Below are positions 17,000 to 27,030 of a stretch of DNA of 64,000 bases, piece by piece (within the stretch, counting starts at the first letter, position 1; each line of letters opens with the position of its first letter). A model generated the notes under the pieces. That model was not told the DNA's origin and did no database searches. It worked only from the letters and a program-made list of their open reading frames with translations. The DNA comes from Myxococcus sp. RHSTA-1-4. GTDB lineage: Bacteria > Myxococcota > Myxococcia > Myxococcales > Myxococcaceae. The DNA lies in NCBI RefSeq assembly GCF_020037125.1, contig NZ_JAIQDG010000016.1, positions 1-64,000 on the forward strand. The letters run 5' to 3'. Both the position numbers and the translations under genes were made by a program.

Positions 17000-18088
17000 T
17001 CAGCCGGCGCGCTTGAGAAACGTGCCGTCGGCGGGCTTCGCCAGCCGGCGCACCGCCCGCAGCAGCAGGTCCGGGTCCACCGGCGCGGCCAGGAAACCCC
17101 GCGCGCCCACCGCCTGGGCCCGGGGCAGGTCCAGCTCCGGCACCTTGCCGGCCACCACCACCTGTGCGAGCACCTTGCGGCCCAGCGCCTCCATGGAGGG
17201 CAGCGGCGCCACCACCACCTGCGTCTCGCTCGCCGCCAGCAGCTCCTCCGTGCTGGCCACCCGCGCCGTCAGTCCGCCGTGGGCCTGGAGCACGCGCACC
17301 AGTCCCGCCGCGGCCTCCGCGCCCCAGCCGTACACCAGCACCTGCGCCACCTGCTCGGGCCGCGCCGCCGTCAGCGCCGGCAGCTTCACCGGAGCGGGCG
17401 TGGGCCTCGGCACCGGCGGAGGCGTGGGCTTCACGGGCACCGCCGACTGCACGGGCGCCGGCCGGGTGGCCTCCTCCAGCGAGGTCATCAGCGGCAGTCC
17501 GTCCGCCGTGACGCCGTCCTCGGCGGGGGCCTCCATGTTGGTCAGCTCGGCCATGCTGCCGCCCAGCAGCATGGGCATGCTCTCGTCCGCCTCGGGCAGG
17601 GAGAAGCTCTCCATGCCGGGACGCCGCGGCGCCGCCTCACCCGTCTCGCCCCGGTACATGCGGCCGATGGCGCGGCGGATGGCCGCGTCCGTGGCCAGCT
17701 TCGCCACCACGCGCGACTTGCCGGACACGCTCATCACCGCGTCCAGGGACGCCAGGCTGGCCGGCGCGGCGATGGCCACCACCAGCACCGAGTCCCGCGG
17801 GCTCTTGCTCTCCAGCCGCAGCGGCACCACCCGGTGCGCCTCCGCCACCTTCTCCGGAATCAGGTACGTCAGGTTCGCGTCCGGCGCCTGGGCATCCAGG
17901 TCCACCGTCTGCATCCCCACCTGCGTCGCCAGCGCCTCCAGGACCTGCTCCGCGGTGCAGAAGCGCTGATCCACCACCACCTGTCCCAGCGGCACACCCC
18001 ACTTGCGCTGGTACGCCAGCGCGGAGTGGAGCTGCAGCGCGTCAATCGCGCCCTGCTCCAGGAGGATGTCACCCAGTCGCTTCTTCAT
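17000..18088 (-). CDS. GspE/MshE N-terminal domain protein
   Basis: About 362 residues from the ATG at 18088. The first 150 residues form a GspE N-terminal (MshEN) domain: MKKRLGDILLEQGAID, WGVPLGQVVVDQRFC, then PEKVAEAHRVVPLR. In secretion and pilus ATPases this domain precedes the ATPase core and in MshE binds cyclic-di-GMP, but no Walker motifs follow here. The middle is Pro-rich and the last 120 residues resemble a receiver-like fold (QVLVYGWGAEAAAGLVRVL, GARGFLAAPVDPDLLLRAV) without an obvious phosphorylation Asp. It is possibly a regulator of motility or secretion. Confidence 0.75.
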   Translation of the reverse strand: MKKRLGDILLEQGAIDALQLHSALAYQRKWGVPLGQVVVDQRFCTAEQVLEALATQVGMQTVDLDAQAPDANLTYLIPEKVAEAHRVVPLRLESKSPRDSVLVVAIAAPASLASLDAVMSVSGKSRVVAKLATDAAIRRAIGRMYRGETGEAAPRRPGMESFSLPEADESMPMLLGGSMAELTNMEAPAEDGVTADGLPLMTSLEEATRPAPVQSAVPVKPTPPPVPRPTPAPVKLPALTAARPEQVAQVLVYGWGAEAAAGLVRVLQAHGGLTARVASTEELLAASETQVVVAPLPSMEALGRKVLAQVVVAGKVPELDLPRAQAVGARGFLAAPVDPDLLLRAVRRLAKPADGTFLKRAG

Positions 18089-18387
18089 GGTCGGTTCCCT
18101 CGCCCCCCACCGCGGCCCCCCGCCCTCAGGGGCGTGGCCTTGGTCCAGGAAAGTCATGTGCTGTGTACGCTTTCACCCGGCGTATGGCTTCCTCGCGGAC
18201 GCCAGATGGTTCCGCTTCGGCGCCAGTCTGCAAGCCCGGTGCCGGGCGCCAGATGGGCCACACCGCCGGTGGAGGGCGTCCTCTAGTGGATACACCGCCC
18301 GTCCTCAAGTGCGCTCCGGGCGGCCGGTCGTCCCCCATTCAACACGCTGATAGGCACCGTGTCGGTGCCTTACCTAGCTTCCCCCTC

Positions 18388-18978
18388 ATGGGCGGTATGT
18401 GCCTCGATGCGTGGGTGGGACTCCTTCGGGAGGAGGCCGGCCGGGAGCCGGGCCTGGTGGGCGTGGGGGAGCGGCTCGCGGGGCGGGTGGTGGAGCCGGG
18501 CAGCCTCCGGCCGTATCTGCATTTCAGCCGCGGCGGCTACACGCGCAACCTCGTGTACCGGGACGCGCGGCTGGAGGTGTTGATCAACTGCTGGGACTCG
18601 GGCGCCGTCTCGCCCGTGCATGACCATGACGGGCAGGAGTGCTGGTTCAGCATCCAGTCCGGCACCTTCGTCCTGGAGAACTACGCGCTGCTCTCCGGAG
18701 GGCTGGGCCCCGGGCCGGCGCGGCTGGGGCCTCCGGTGGTGGTGGGCCCGGTGGGCGCGGGCCACGTGGACTTCCGCTGTCCCGAGGCGCCCATCCACCG
18801 CGTCATGGTCCGGCAGGGGCCGGCCATCTCCCTGCACGTCTACGCGGGGCCGGTGGAGCGCTGTCTCGTGTACGACGTGAGGCGGCAGCGCTGTACCGCG
18901 CGGCAGCTCCGCTACCACTCCATCTTCGGCCGCCCCCTGTCCCGCATGGACGCGCTCCCGCCGGTGACGCGCGGCTGA
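18388..18978 (+). CDS. Cysteine dioxygenase family protein
   Basis: The 196-residue cupin has the type I cysteine dioxygenase iron site: SPVHDHDGQECWF with two histidines and a third in PIHRVMV. CDO oxidises cysteine to cysteine sulfinate. The ATG at 18388 was chosen to match the family length; the frame is open for 225 bases upstream but without a ribosome site. No operon partner is visible. Substrate could be another thiol. Confidence 0.82.
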   Translation: MGGMCLDAWVGLLREEAGREPGLVGVGERLAGRVVEPGSLRPYLHFSRGGYTRNLVYRDARLEVLINCWDSGAVSPVHDHDGQECWFSIQSGTFVLENYALLSGGLGPGPARLGPPVVVGPVGAGHVDFRCPEAPIHRVMVRQGPAISLHVYAGPVERCLVYDVRRQRCTARQLRYHSIFGRPLSRMDALPPVTRG

Positions 18979-19035
18979 GTCCCGGCGTCCGGGCGGCACG
19001 CCCGTGCGTTCCGGCGGCACGCGCCCGGACCGTTG

Positions 19036-20823
19036 TTACCAGCTCGGCTCCGGCATGGGGGCGTAGAGGGCGCCGCGCTGGCGCTCGAACACGCCGAGCC
19101 GCGCTCCGAGCATGTACACCCCGCGCGTGGCCTCCATCAGCGGAGCCCACGGGGCCAGGGCGCTCACGGAGGCGGCGTCGTCCTCGCTGTTGTCACCTGT
19201 CTGGCCCAGCAGCTCGGACAGCACCTCCGAGCCGCGCTTCCTGCGCGGGTACTCCTCCACGCGCACCCGCGCGTCGGCGGGCAGCTTCGCCAGCTCCTTC
19301 GCCAGCGCGAGCGCCTTCGGGTAGCCGCCCAGCGCGTCCACCAGCCCGTGCGCCAGCGCGTCCTCGCCCGTCCACGCGCGGCCCTTCGCCACTTCCTGGA
19401 GCTTCTCCAGCGGCATCTTCCGTCCGGCCGCCGCGCGCTTCGTGAAGTCCGCGTAGATGCGCTCCACCGCCGCCTCCGCGCGCGCCTCCTGCTCCGGCGT
19501 GTAGTCCGCGTCCGAGCCGTTCATGGTGGCGTTCTTCCCCGCCGCCACCGTGTCGAAATTCACACCGAGCTTCTCCCAGAAGCCCTCGGTCACGAACTTG
19601 CCGTCGTACACGCCGATGCTGCCGGTGATGGTGCCCGGCTGTGCGACGATGCGGTCCGCGTCCATGGCGACGAAGTAGCCGCCGCTCGCGGCGTAGGTGC
19701 CCATGGTGACGATGACGGGCTTGCCCGCCTCCCTCGCGCGCTGCACCTCGCGGCGCACGGTGTCGCTGGCCACGTAGCTGCCGCCGGGGCTGTCCACGCG
19801 GAAGAGGATGGCCTTCACCCGCGAGTCCTCGGCGGCCTTGCGCAGGGCCGCCGCCACGCTGTCAGCGCCCATGGCCTCCTCGCTGGAGAGCGGATTGGAC
19901 TGGCTCTTGCCCCGCGTCACGCCGCCCACGCCGTAGACGAGCGCGATGGTGTCGCCGGAGACGTGCGGCCTGCCGGCGCGCTCCAGGTACTTGTGCACGT
20001 AGAGCAGCTCGGCGCCGTCGCCGGCCTCCTTCTTCAGCTCGCCCAGGACCTCGTCGCGGTAGCGCAGTCCGTCCAGCAGCTTCGCCTCCACCGCCTCGGG
20101 CCCGAAGAGCGGCGCCTTGTCGATGAGGGCGCGCACCGCGTCCTCGGTCAGCCCGCGGTCCTCGGCGATGCCCCGCACCACCTGGCCGAAGAGGCTCTGC
20201 GTGAAGCGCTCGGTGGCCTCGCGGTGCGGCGCGTTGTAGCCCTGCTCCGTATAGGTGTTGATGGCGTTCTTGTACTCGGCGCGCTTGTGGAAGCGCGGCT
20301 TCACGCCCAGCTTCTCGAAGGCGTCGCGGGCGAAGGGCGTCTCGAAGGCCAGGCCGGTGATGCTCAGGTCTCCGGACGGCTGGATGTAGATTTCGTCGAA
20401 GGCGGACGCGACGTAGTAGGCGATGGTGGTGTTGTCCGCTCCGAAGGTGTCCGTGTAGGCCACCGCCTTCTTTCCGGTGGCGCGGAAGGCCTTCACCGCG
20501 TCACGCAGCTCCTGCGCCGCGGCGGGGCTGCCGGGGTTTTCGATGCGCGCCACCAGCGACTTCACGCGCGGGTCCTGTCCCGCCTTCTCCAGCGCGTCCA
20601 CCACGTCGCGCACCGTGGGCGGGTCCTCGCCGAAGGCGCTCGCCAGCGAGTCCCCCGACACGTGCTCCGGCAGGGGCCGGTCCAGGTCCAGCTCCAGCAC
20701 GATGTTGGACGGCACGGTGGGGCCGCTCGCCGACGCGAGCACCATCAGGCCGATGAGGCCCACCACGAAGAGGACGGACATGGCGCCGATGAAGGCCAGC
20801 ATGCCGACGATGAATCGTTTCAT
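19036..20823 (-). CDS. sppA: Signal peptide peptidase SppA, 67K type
   Basis: At 595 residues it is the long, two-domain SppA. It has an N-terminal membrane anchor (VGMLAFIGAMSVLFVVGLIG), the catalytic lysine in RAEYKNAIN (about residue 190) and the nucleophile serine in YAASGGYF (about residue 390), followed by GTITGSIGVY. It degrades cleaved signal peptides in the membrane. AGGAG precedes the ATG. The last 60 residues extend beyond the usual fold. Confidence 0.93.
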   Translation of the reverse strand: MKRFIVGMLAFIGAMSVLFVVGLIGLMVLASASGPTVPSNIVLELDLDRPLPEHVSGDSLASAFGEDPPTVRDVVDALEKAGQDPRVKSLVARIENPGSPAAAQELRDAVKAFRATGKKAVAYTDTFGADNTTIAYYVASAFDEIYIQPSGDLSITGLAFETPFARDAFEKLGVKPRFHKRAEYKNAINTYTEQGYNAPHREATERFTQSLFGQVVRGIAEDRGLTEDAVRALIDKAPLFGPEAVEAKLLDGLRYRDEVLGELKKEAGDGAELLYVHKYLERAGRPHVSGDTIALVYGVGGVTRGKSQSNPLSSEEAMGADSVAAALRKAAEDSRVKAILFRVDSPGGSYVASDTVRREVQRAREAGKPVIVTMGTYAASGGYFVAMDADRIVAQPGTITGSIGVYDGKFVTEGFWEKLGVNFDTVAAGKNATMNGSDADYTPEQEARAEAAVERIYADFTKRAAAGRKMPLEKLQEVAKGRAWTGEDALAHGLVDALGGYPKALALAKELAKLPADARVRVEEYPRRKRGSEVLSELLGQTGDNSEDDAASVSALAPWAPLMEATRGVYMLGARLGVFERQRGALYAPMPEPSW

Positions 20824-21172
20824 CCGAAGGGACTCCTGAGGGCCGCGAGGCAGGGAACGGCCCTGGCAGGCGGGTCCTTACTACTTAACGAGCTCCGGTG
20901 AGGATGCTTGCGCGTCCGTGAGGGACGGGAAGCTCGCGATGGAGGACATCCCCCGGACTCGGAGGCCCCGGCTCCTCGCCGGGTGGAGGGGCGTGCGTGC
21001 CGTGCGGGCTGCTCCAGGCGCGAGCGTCCCCATCCTCTCAGGGTTCACGAGGCGACGGTGCCCGCTGCCGGGTGGAGGGGTGATGTCCACGGGCGGTGGG
21101 CCCTGGCGCCGGGTGCGTTGCCGGTGCGGGTGGTGCCATGGCAGGCAGGCGCTCGCACGACAGGAGGGAATC
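20824..21172. other. Gene-free stretch between divergent sppA and aldo/keto reductase genes
   Basis: About 350 bases that must hold the promoters of the two divergent genes. No clear -35/-10 pair or palindrome could be fixed; an in-frame extension of the reductase gene exists but has no ribosome site or conserved sequence. Confidence 0.4.
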
Positions 21173-22156
21173 ATGGAGAAGCGGCGGCTGGGAGATTCCG
21201 ACCTTCACATCACAGCGCTGGGCTTCGGAGCCTGGGCCATTGGCGGTGGAGGCTGGCGGTTCGCGTGGGGCCCGCAGGAGGACCCGAAGTCCATCGAGGC
21301 CATCCATCGGGCGTTGGATTCGGGCATCAACTGGATAGACACGGCGGCGGCGTACGGGCTGGGCCACTCCGAGGAGGTGGTCGCCCGCGCGCTGGAGGGC
21401 CGCTCGCGAAGGCCGTACATCTTCACCAAGTGCGGCATGGTCTGGGACACGAAGGGGGACATCCACCGCGTGCTCGATGGCGACTCCATCCGCCGCGAGT
21501 GCGAGGCCTCCTTGCGCCGGCTGAAGGTGGACGCCATCGACCTGTATCAAATCCACTGGCCCGTGGAGTCGCTGACGGAGATTGAAGAGGGCTGGACGGC
21601 CATGGCGGAGCTGCGGCGCCAGGGCAAGGTGCGGTGGATTGGCGTGTCCAACTTCAACACGGACCAGCTGGAGCGCATCCAGCGCATCGCGCCCGTGACG
21701 AGCCTGCAGCCGCCCTACTCGCTCATCCATCGCGACATCGAGACGAACATCCTCCCCTACTGCTCGCGCAACGGCATTGGCGTCATCACCTACTCGCCCA
21801 TGGCCTCGGGGCTGCTGTCGGGGGCGATGACCCGCGAGCGCGTGGCGGCCTTCCCTCAAGACGACTGGCGGCGCCACAGCCAGGACTTCCAGGAGCCTCA
21901 GTTGTCGCGCAACCTGGAGCTGGTGGATCGGATGAGAGTGATTGGAGGGCGGCATGGGCGCTCGCCCGCGGAGGTGGCCATTGCGTGGACGCTGCGCACG
22001 CCCGTGGTCACCGGCGCGATTGTCGGCGCCCGCAGCGCCGCGCAGGTGGAGGGCTTCATCGCCGCCGGGGACTTCCGCCTCACGGCGGACGAGGTGAAGG
22101 AGATAGAGGACTTCGTTCGGGGCGCGCAGTCTCCGCACGGGGAGATGTACGCGTAG
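21173..22156 (+). CDS. Aldo/keto reductase
   Basis: The 327-residue TIM-barrel reductase has MEKRRLGDSDLHITALGFGA, the Asp/Tyr active-site region IDTAAAYGLGHSEEVV, the lysine in FTKCGMVWD and the His of YQIHWPV, then a cofactor segment ending ARSAAQVEG. It is an NADPH-dependent oxidoreductase of the YajO/YghZ-like branch; the substrate cannot be read from sequence. AGGAGG precedes the ATG at 21173. It appears monocistronic. Confidence 0.92.
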   Translation: MEKRRLGDSDLHITALGFGAWAIGGGGWRFAWGPQEDPKSIEAIHRALDSGINWIDTAAAYGLGHSEEVVARALEGRSRRPYIFTKCGMVWDTKGDIHRVLDGDSIRRECEASLRRLKVDAIDLYQIHWPVESLTEIEEGWTAMAELRRQGKVRWIGVSNFNTDQLERIQRIAPVTSLQPPYSLIHRDIETNILPYCSRNGIGVITYSPMASGLLSGAMTRERVAAFPQDDWRRHSQDFQEPQLSRNLELVDRMRVIGGRHGRSPAEVAIAWTLRTPVVTGAIVGARSAAQVEGFIAAGDFRLTADEVKEIEDFVRGAQSPHGEMYA

Positions 22157-22300
22157 GGCGGACGCCGAAAGAGTTGGAGACCTTGAGGATGCGGGTGGCG
22201 GGGCCGGGCAGTGAGCGCTCGCCGTGGGCCTCGTGGATGTGGCCGAAGACGTGGAGCCGGGGCCGCGGTGCCCGGTCCCCGGCCGTCACGCCCGGAACGC
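22157..22300 (-). pseudogene. C-terminal fragment of a metallophosphoesterase
   Basis: Reading the minus strand gives RLHVFGHIHEAHGE followed about 15 residues later by KVSNSFG. This matches the end of calcineurin-like phosphoesterases (GHxHxxxG, then an Asn-containing strand). Nothing of the upstream phosphoesterase remains, because the M16 protease gene occupies that place. It is an apparent remnant squeezed between the reductase and protease genes. Confidence 0.5.
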
Positions 22301-22391
22301 CCGGCCGGCCGTCCTGGCGCCGTTCGGGATGGCGGGAGGCCCCTGCCGGGTTAGAAGGCCCGTGCACTCCCAGAAGACCCGCGAGGACCGC

Positions 22392-25229
22392 ATGAAGCGT
22401 CGTACCCCGCTCTCCCTCCTGGCCGCCCTGCTGGTGGCCGCCAGCCCGGTATGGGCCCAGGCCCCCGCCCCCTCTCCGAAGGCCGCGCCGGCCGCCGTCA
22501 GCAAGGCCATCCCCGCGAAGGGCAAGGCGAAGGGGCAGGCGCTCGCCCCCGTGGCGAGCGTGGAGGGCATCACCGAGTACCGCCTGCCCAACGGGCTGCG
22601 CGTGCTCCTCTTCCCCGACCCCACCAAGCCCAACGTGACGGTCAACGTGACGTACTTCGTGGGCAGCAAGCACGAGGGCTACGGCGAGACGGGCATGGCC
22701 CACCTGCTCGAGCACCTGATGTTCAAGGGCACGCCCACCACGAAGAACATCCCCCAGGCCCTCACCGAGCGCGGCGCCCGTCCCAACGGCACCACCTGGC
22801 TGGACCGCACCAACTACTACGAGACGCTCCCCGCCTCGGACGACAACCTGCGCTGGGCCCTCGCCTTCGAAGCGGACCGCATGGTCAACAGCTTCATCGC
22901 GAAGAAGGACCTCGACAGCGAGATGACCGTGGTCCGCAACGAGTTCGAGTCCGGCGAGAACGACCCGCGCGGCATCCTCTTCGAGCGCGTCATGTCCGCC
23001 GCGTACATCTGGCACAGCTACGGCAAGGCCACCATCGGCGCGCGCTCGGACCTGGAGAACGTGCCCATCGACCGGCTGCAGGCGTTCTACCGGAAGTACT
23101 ACCGGCCGGATAACGCCCTGCTCGTCGTCGCCGGCCGCTTCGACGAGGCCAGGGCGCTGTCCATGATTCAGGACACCTTCGGCAAGCTGAAGAAGCCCGC
23201 CACGCCGGTGCCCGCCACGTACACCGCGGAGCCCGTGCAGGACGGCGAGCGCGAGGTGACGCTGCGCCGCGTGGGTGACACCTCGCTGCTCACCAGCCTC
23301 TACCACGTGCCCGAGGGCGCGCACCCGGACTTCGCCGCCGTGGACGTGCTGACGCTCATCATGGGCAACAACCCGTCCGGCCGGCTCTACAAGGCCTTGG
23401 TGGAGACGAAGAAGGCGTCGCGCGCGGGCGCCTCCAACCTGCAACTCCGCGACCCGGGCGTGCTCGTCTTCTCCGTGGAGCTGCGCCAGGACCAGTCGCT
23501 GGCGGACGCGCGCGAGGTGTTCCTGAAGACGGTGGAGGACTCCCACCGCACGCCCTTCACCGAGGAAGAGGTGACGCGGGCGAAGACACAGCTCCTCAAG
23601 TCCATCGACCTGATGCTCAACAACTCCGAGCGCGCCGCCATCGAGCTGTCCGAGTGGGCCGCCTCCGGTGACTGGCGTCTGCTCTTCATGCACCGCGACC
23701 GCATCGAGGCGGTGAAGCCCGCGGACGTGACGCGCGTGGCGGCCACGTACCTCAAGTCCTCCAACCGCACGCTGGGCACCTTCATCCCCACGCCGAAGCC
23801 GGACCGCGCGGAGCTGCCGCCGCCGGTGGACGTGGCGAAGATGGTGGACGGCTACAAGGGCCGCGAGGCGGTGGCGCAGGGCGAGGTGTTCGACCCGTCG
23901 CCCGCCAACGTGGAGGCGCGCGTGCGGCGCGGCGAGCTGCCGGGCGGCGTGAAGTACGCGCTGCTGCCCAAGAAGACGCGCGGGGAGATGGTGAACGTGG
24001 CCCTCAACCTGCGCTGGGGCACGGAGGAGTCGCTGCGCGGGAAGTCGGACGTGGCGCAGTACGCGGGCCGCATGCTGATGCGCGGCACCACGAAGCGCGG
24101 CCGGCAGCAGCTCCAGGATGCGTTCGACAAGCTGAAGGCCCGCGTCGGAGTGGACGGCGGCCTCACGGGCGCGACGATTTCCATCGAGTGCCCCCGCGCC
24201 AGCCTGCCCGAGGCCCTGAAGCTGGTGGCCGAGGTGCTGCGCGAGCCGGCCTTCGACGCGAAGGAGTTCGCGCTGCTGAAGCAGGAGCGCCTGGCGGCGC
24301 TGGAGTCACAGCGCAGCGAGCCGGAGACGCAGGGCAGCATCGCCTTCTGGCGGGCGCTGTCGGGCCACTACCCGAAGGGGCACCCCTACTACGTGCCCAC
24401 GTACGACGAGCGGCTCGCCGGCATCCGCGACACGTCGCTGGAGGACGCACGCGCCTTCCACAAGGCCTTCTACGGCGCGTCCCACGGCGAGCTGGCGGTG
24501 GTGGGTGACTTCGAGCCGAAGGAGCTGGTGCCGCTCGCGGGAGAGTTGCTCGGCGGCTGGAAGAGCCCGGCGCCGTTCAAGCGGGTGTCGCAGATGTTCG
24601 CGGCCGGCGGGGCGCAGGTGGTGGCGCTGGAGACGCCGGACAAGGCGAACGCGTACTACCTGGCGGGCCACTCGCTGAAGCTGCGCAGGGACGACGCGGA
24701 CTATCCGGCGCTGCTGCTCGGCAACTTCGTGCTGGGGGGCGGCTTCCTGAACTCGCGGCTGGCCACGCGCATCCGTCAGCAGGACGGGCTGTCCTACGGC
24801 GTGGGCAGCAGCCTGGACGCGAGTGATATCGACCCGGTGGGCAACTTCATCACCTACGCCATCTACGCGCCGGAGAACGCGGCGCGGCTGGAGGCGGCGA
24901 TGCGCGAGGAGGTGTCGCGCGCGGTGCGGGAGGGCTACAAGGCCGAGGAGCTGGAGAAGGCGCGCGCGGGCCTGCTGGAGTACCGGCAGGCGGCTCGCTC
25001 GCAGGACGGCGGCCTGGCGCGGCAGCTCGCCGGGTACCTGTACCTGGGGCGCACGCTGGCCTTCGACGCGGCGCTGGAGGAGAGGCTGGCGAAGCTCAAG
25101 CCCGATGACGTGCGCAAGGCGATGGAGCGGCACCTGGACTGGGAGAAGGTGACGCAGGTGAAGGCGGGCGACTTCGCCAACGCGGAGAAGAAGGCGAAGG
25201 CCCCGGTGAAGGCTCCGGCCGCGCCGTGA
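22392..25229 (+). CDS. M16-family zinc protease, two tandem insulinase domains
   Basis: The 945-residue protein has a signal peptide (RTPLSLLAALLVAASPVWAQ) and two M16 halves. The first has the inverted zinc motif HLLEH in AHLLEHLMFKGT and the downstream Glu in VVRNEFESGEND, so it is catalytic. The second half (from about residue 520) lacks HxxEH and probably only forms the chamber, as in other M16B/C proteins. It probably acts in the periplasm or outside. The ATG at 22392 follows GAGG. A strong terminator follows the gene. Confidence 0.92.
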   Translation: MKRRTPLSLLAALLVAASPVWAQAPAPSPKAAPAAVSKAIPAKGKAKGQALAPVASVEGITEYRLPNGLRVLLFPDPTKPNVTVNVTYFVGSKHEGYGETGMAHLLEHLMFKGTPTTKNIPQALTERGARPNGTTWLDRTNYYETLPASDDNLRWALAFEADRMVNSFIAKKDLDSEMTVVRNEFESGENDPRGILFERVMSAAYIWHSYGKATIGARSDLENVPIDRLQAFYRKYYRPDNALLVVAGRFDEARALSMIQDTFGKLKKPATPVPATYTAEPVQDGEREVTLRRVGDTSLLTSLYHVPEGAHPDFAAVDVLTLIMGNNPSGRLYKALVETKKASRAGASNLQLRDPGVLVFSVELRQDQSLADAREVFLKTVEDSHRTPFTEEEVTRAKTQLLKSIDLMLNNSERAAIELSEWAASGDWRLLFMHRDRIEAVKPADVTRVAATYLKSSNRTLGTFIPTPKPDRAELPPPVDVAKMVDGYKGREAVAQGEVFDPSPANVEARVRRGELPGGVKYALLPKKTRGEMVNVALNLRWGTEESLRGKSDVAQYAGRMLMRGTTKRGRQQLQDAFDKLKARVGVDGGLTGATISIECPRASLPEALKLVAEVLREPAFDAKEFALLKQERLAALESQRSEPETQGSIAFWRALSGHYPKGHPYYVPTYDERLAGIRDTSLEDARAFHKAFYGASHGELAVVGDFEPKELVPLAGELLGGWKSPAPFKRVSQMFAAGGAQVVALETPDKANAYYLAGHSLKLRRDDADYPALLLGNFVLGGGFLNSRLATRIRQQDGLSYGVGSSLDASDIDPVGNFITYAIYAPENAARLEAAMREEVSRAVREGYKAEELEKARAGLLEYRQAARSQDGGLARQLAGYLYLGRTLAFDAALEERLAKLKPDDVRKAMERHLDWEKVTQVKAGDFANAEKKAKAPVKAPAAP

Positions 25230-25254
25230 CGCGGTAGCGCGCGCTGAAGGATTC

Positions 25255-25298
25255 GAGAGCCCCGCGATGCGCTCCGGCGCCGCGGGGCTCTCTCTTTT
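25255..25298 (+). terminator. Rho-independent terminator after the M16 protease
   Basis: Perfect 12-bp arms GAGAGCCCCGCG / CGCGGGGCTCTC around a 14-base loop, followed by a T-rich TCTTTTC. It is the best intrinsic terminator in the window. Confidence 0.85.
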
Positions 25299-25472
25299 CG
25301 TGCTCAGGGGGTGCCTGGCCCCCGTGTCTCTCGGGAGGCAGTCCGGCACGGTGTCCGCGAGGCGACAGCGCCGGAGGGCTCCGGCTCGTTCCCGCGTGAG
25401 GGGCTGACACGTCCGGGGAGTCCTGCCCGAGGGTGACGGTGTGGCTACCTTCCTGCATGGACAGGAGGGGGA

Positions 25473-26855
25473 ATGCGGAGATGGAGCCGACACCTCGCGC
25501 GCCTGCTGCCGTGGCTGCTCGTCCTGTACGTGGTGCTTCCCGCCTGTGCGCCGCAGAGCGGCTGGAGCGTGCCCCCGCCGGACTGTGAGGACGTGAACAG
25601 CGCCTCCTTCGTCCAGGGGCTCGCGGCGTGGAGCCGTGCCGGTGGGGAGGACGGGCGCGACGCGTGGGGCGAGGGCGCCGGCCCGGATTACGACCCACGG
25701 ACGCAGGCCGAGGAAGACGGGCTGCCCGTGTTCCATCTCTACATGTCGGGCTCGCTGCCGGACGATGACGACTACCGTCCGGCGCGGCTCGTGTACCGCG
25801 GGCGCTGCTACGTGGCGGAGGTGCGCTACCGCGGGCACACGTCGCTCAAGTTCCCCAAGCGCAGCATGACGCTCGACTTCGACGAGGGGCAGACCTTCGA
25901 CGAGCCCGTGCTCGCCGGCGGCTTCATGGGGCGGCGCAAGGTGGTGCTCATCAGCCCGTTCAACGACAACGCCTATATGCGCTCGCGGCTCGCCTTCGAG
26001 GTGTGGAACCGCATGTCGCCGGACCACGTGCGGGTGAAGGCGTTCAGCGTGGTGGTGTATCTGAACGGGCGGTACCACGGCCTCTTCACGGTGGCGGACC
26101 ACATCGACCGGCACTTCCTCGCCGGGCAGGGGATGGACCCGGGCGGGGAGCTGTTCAAGGCGGTGGGACTGGACGCCAACTTCTCGCGCATCAGCGCCGA
26201 GGGTGTGCCCAAGGTGAGGCTGCGCCAGGGCTACGAGAAGAAGGAGGGCGAGCCGGAGGTCGGTGACGAGGCCTACGGCGCCATCGAGGCGCTCACCGCC
26301 TTCGTGGCGGACTCCAGCCCGGAGCAGTTCCGCGCGGAGCGGGGCGCGTGGATGGACACGCGGGACTACGACGACTGGTGGATTTTCGCCCTCCTCGCGT
26401 ACACGAAGGACTCGGTGGCGAAGAACGCGTACCACTTCCGAGCGCGGGGACATGGCGCGCGGTGGCGCTTCATTCCCTGGGATTTGGACGCCAGCTTCGG
26501 GCAGCACTGGAACACGCAGCGGCTGGACGCGAACGAGCTCTACTCCTTCACGAACGAGAACCACCTCTTCGCGCGGTTGATGGAGGACCCGGCCATCTCC
26601 GGCCCGCTGCACGCACGCTTTCGCGAGCTGCTGAAGGGGCCGTTGCATCGGGACGTGGTGCTCGGGCTCATCGACGGGTACGCGCGCGAGCTGGAAGCAG
26701 CGGCGCTCAAGGACGAGGCGCGCTGGGGAGCGGAGTACCGCGCCTTCCCACGCTGGAGCTGGCGCACGGACCTGAACGACTTCGCCGGAGAGGTGGCGTA
26801 CCTGCGCGCCTGGGTGGAGCTGCGCTGGACGGCGCTGGAGCAGGTGCTTCGCTGA
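25473..26855 (+). CDS. CotH-like kinase-fold lipoprotein
   Basis: The 460-residue protein begins with a lipoprotein signal (LLPWLLVLYVVLPACAP, Cys near residue 25). It has the CotH signature regions: RYRGHTSLKFPKRSMTLDF, a strand/turn NDNAYMRSRLAFEV, GLFTVADHIDRHFL, and the metal-binding WDLDASFG near residue 335. CotH proteins are atypical secreted kinases of spore coats and other surfaces; here it would act in the periplasm or on the cell surface. A GTG/ATG alternative start is not needed. Family fairly sure; substrate unknown. Confidence 0.85.
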   Translation: MRRWSRHLARLLPWLLVLYVVLPACAPQSGWSVPPPDCEDVNSASFVQGLAAWSRAGGEDGRDAWGEGAGPDYDPRTQAEEDGLPVFHLYMSGSLPDDDDYRPARLVYRGRCYVAEVRYRGHTSLKFPKRSMTLDFDEGQTFDEPVLAGGFMGRRKVVLISPFNDNAYMRSRLAFEVWNRMSPDHVRVKAFSVVVYLNGRYHGLFTVADHIDRHFLAGQGMDPGGELFKAVGLDANFSRISAEGVPKVRLRQGYEKKEGEPEVGDEAYGAIEALTAFVADSSPEQFRAERGAWMDTRDYDDWWIFALLAYTKDSVAKNAYHFRARGHGARWRFIPWDLDASFGQHWNTQRLDANELYSFTNENHLFARLMEDPAISGPLHARFRELLKGPLHRDVVLGLIDGYARELEAAALKDEARWGAEYRAFPRWSWRTDLNDFAGEVAYLRAWVELRWTALEQVLR

Positions 26856-26869
26856 GGCTCCCTGTCCAA

Positions 26870-26888
26870 CCCCCCGATATCAGGGGGG
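26870..26888. terminator. C6/G6 hairpin after the CotH-like gene
   Basis: CCCCCC-GATATCA-GGGGGG directly downstream of the CotH stop. A short, very stable stem without a T-tract; probable transcript end or stabiliser. Confidence 0.45.
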
Positions 26889-27030
26889 AATGCGTCCGGC
26901 GGGGCGCGGGAGGCACGGGTCTGGATGACCCTACCGGCTCCTCGAGTCTCATTTTTCAGCAACAACCGACATGTGGGTCCGATAACTGCTTTGTAGGTCT
27001 CATGCCCCCATTCGCCCCCCGAGGTCCCCC

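Noticed and set aside
18163-18387. N-terminal extension of the cysteine dioxygenase
   Set aside because: The extension is low-complexity, has no ribosome site and exceeds the family length.
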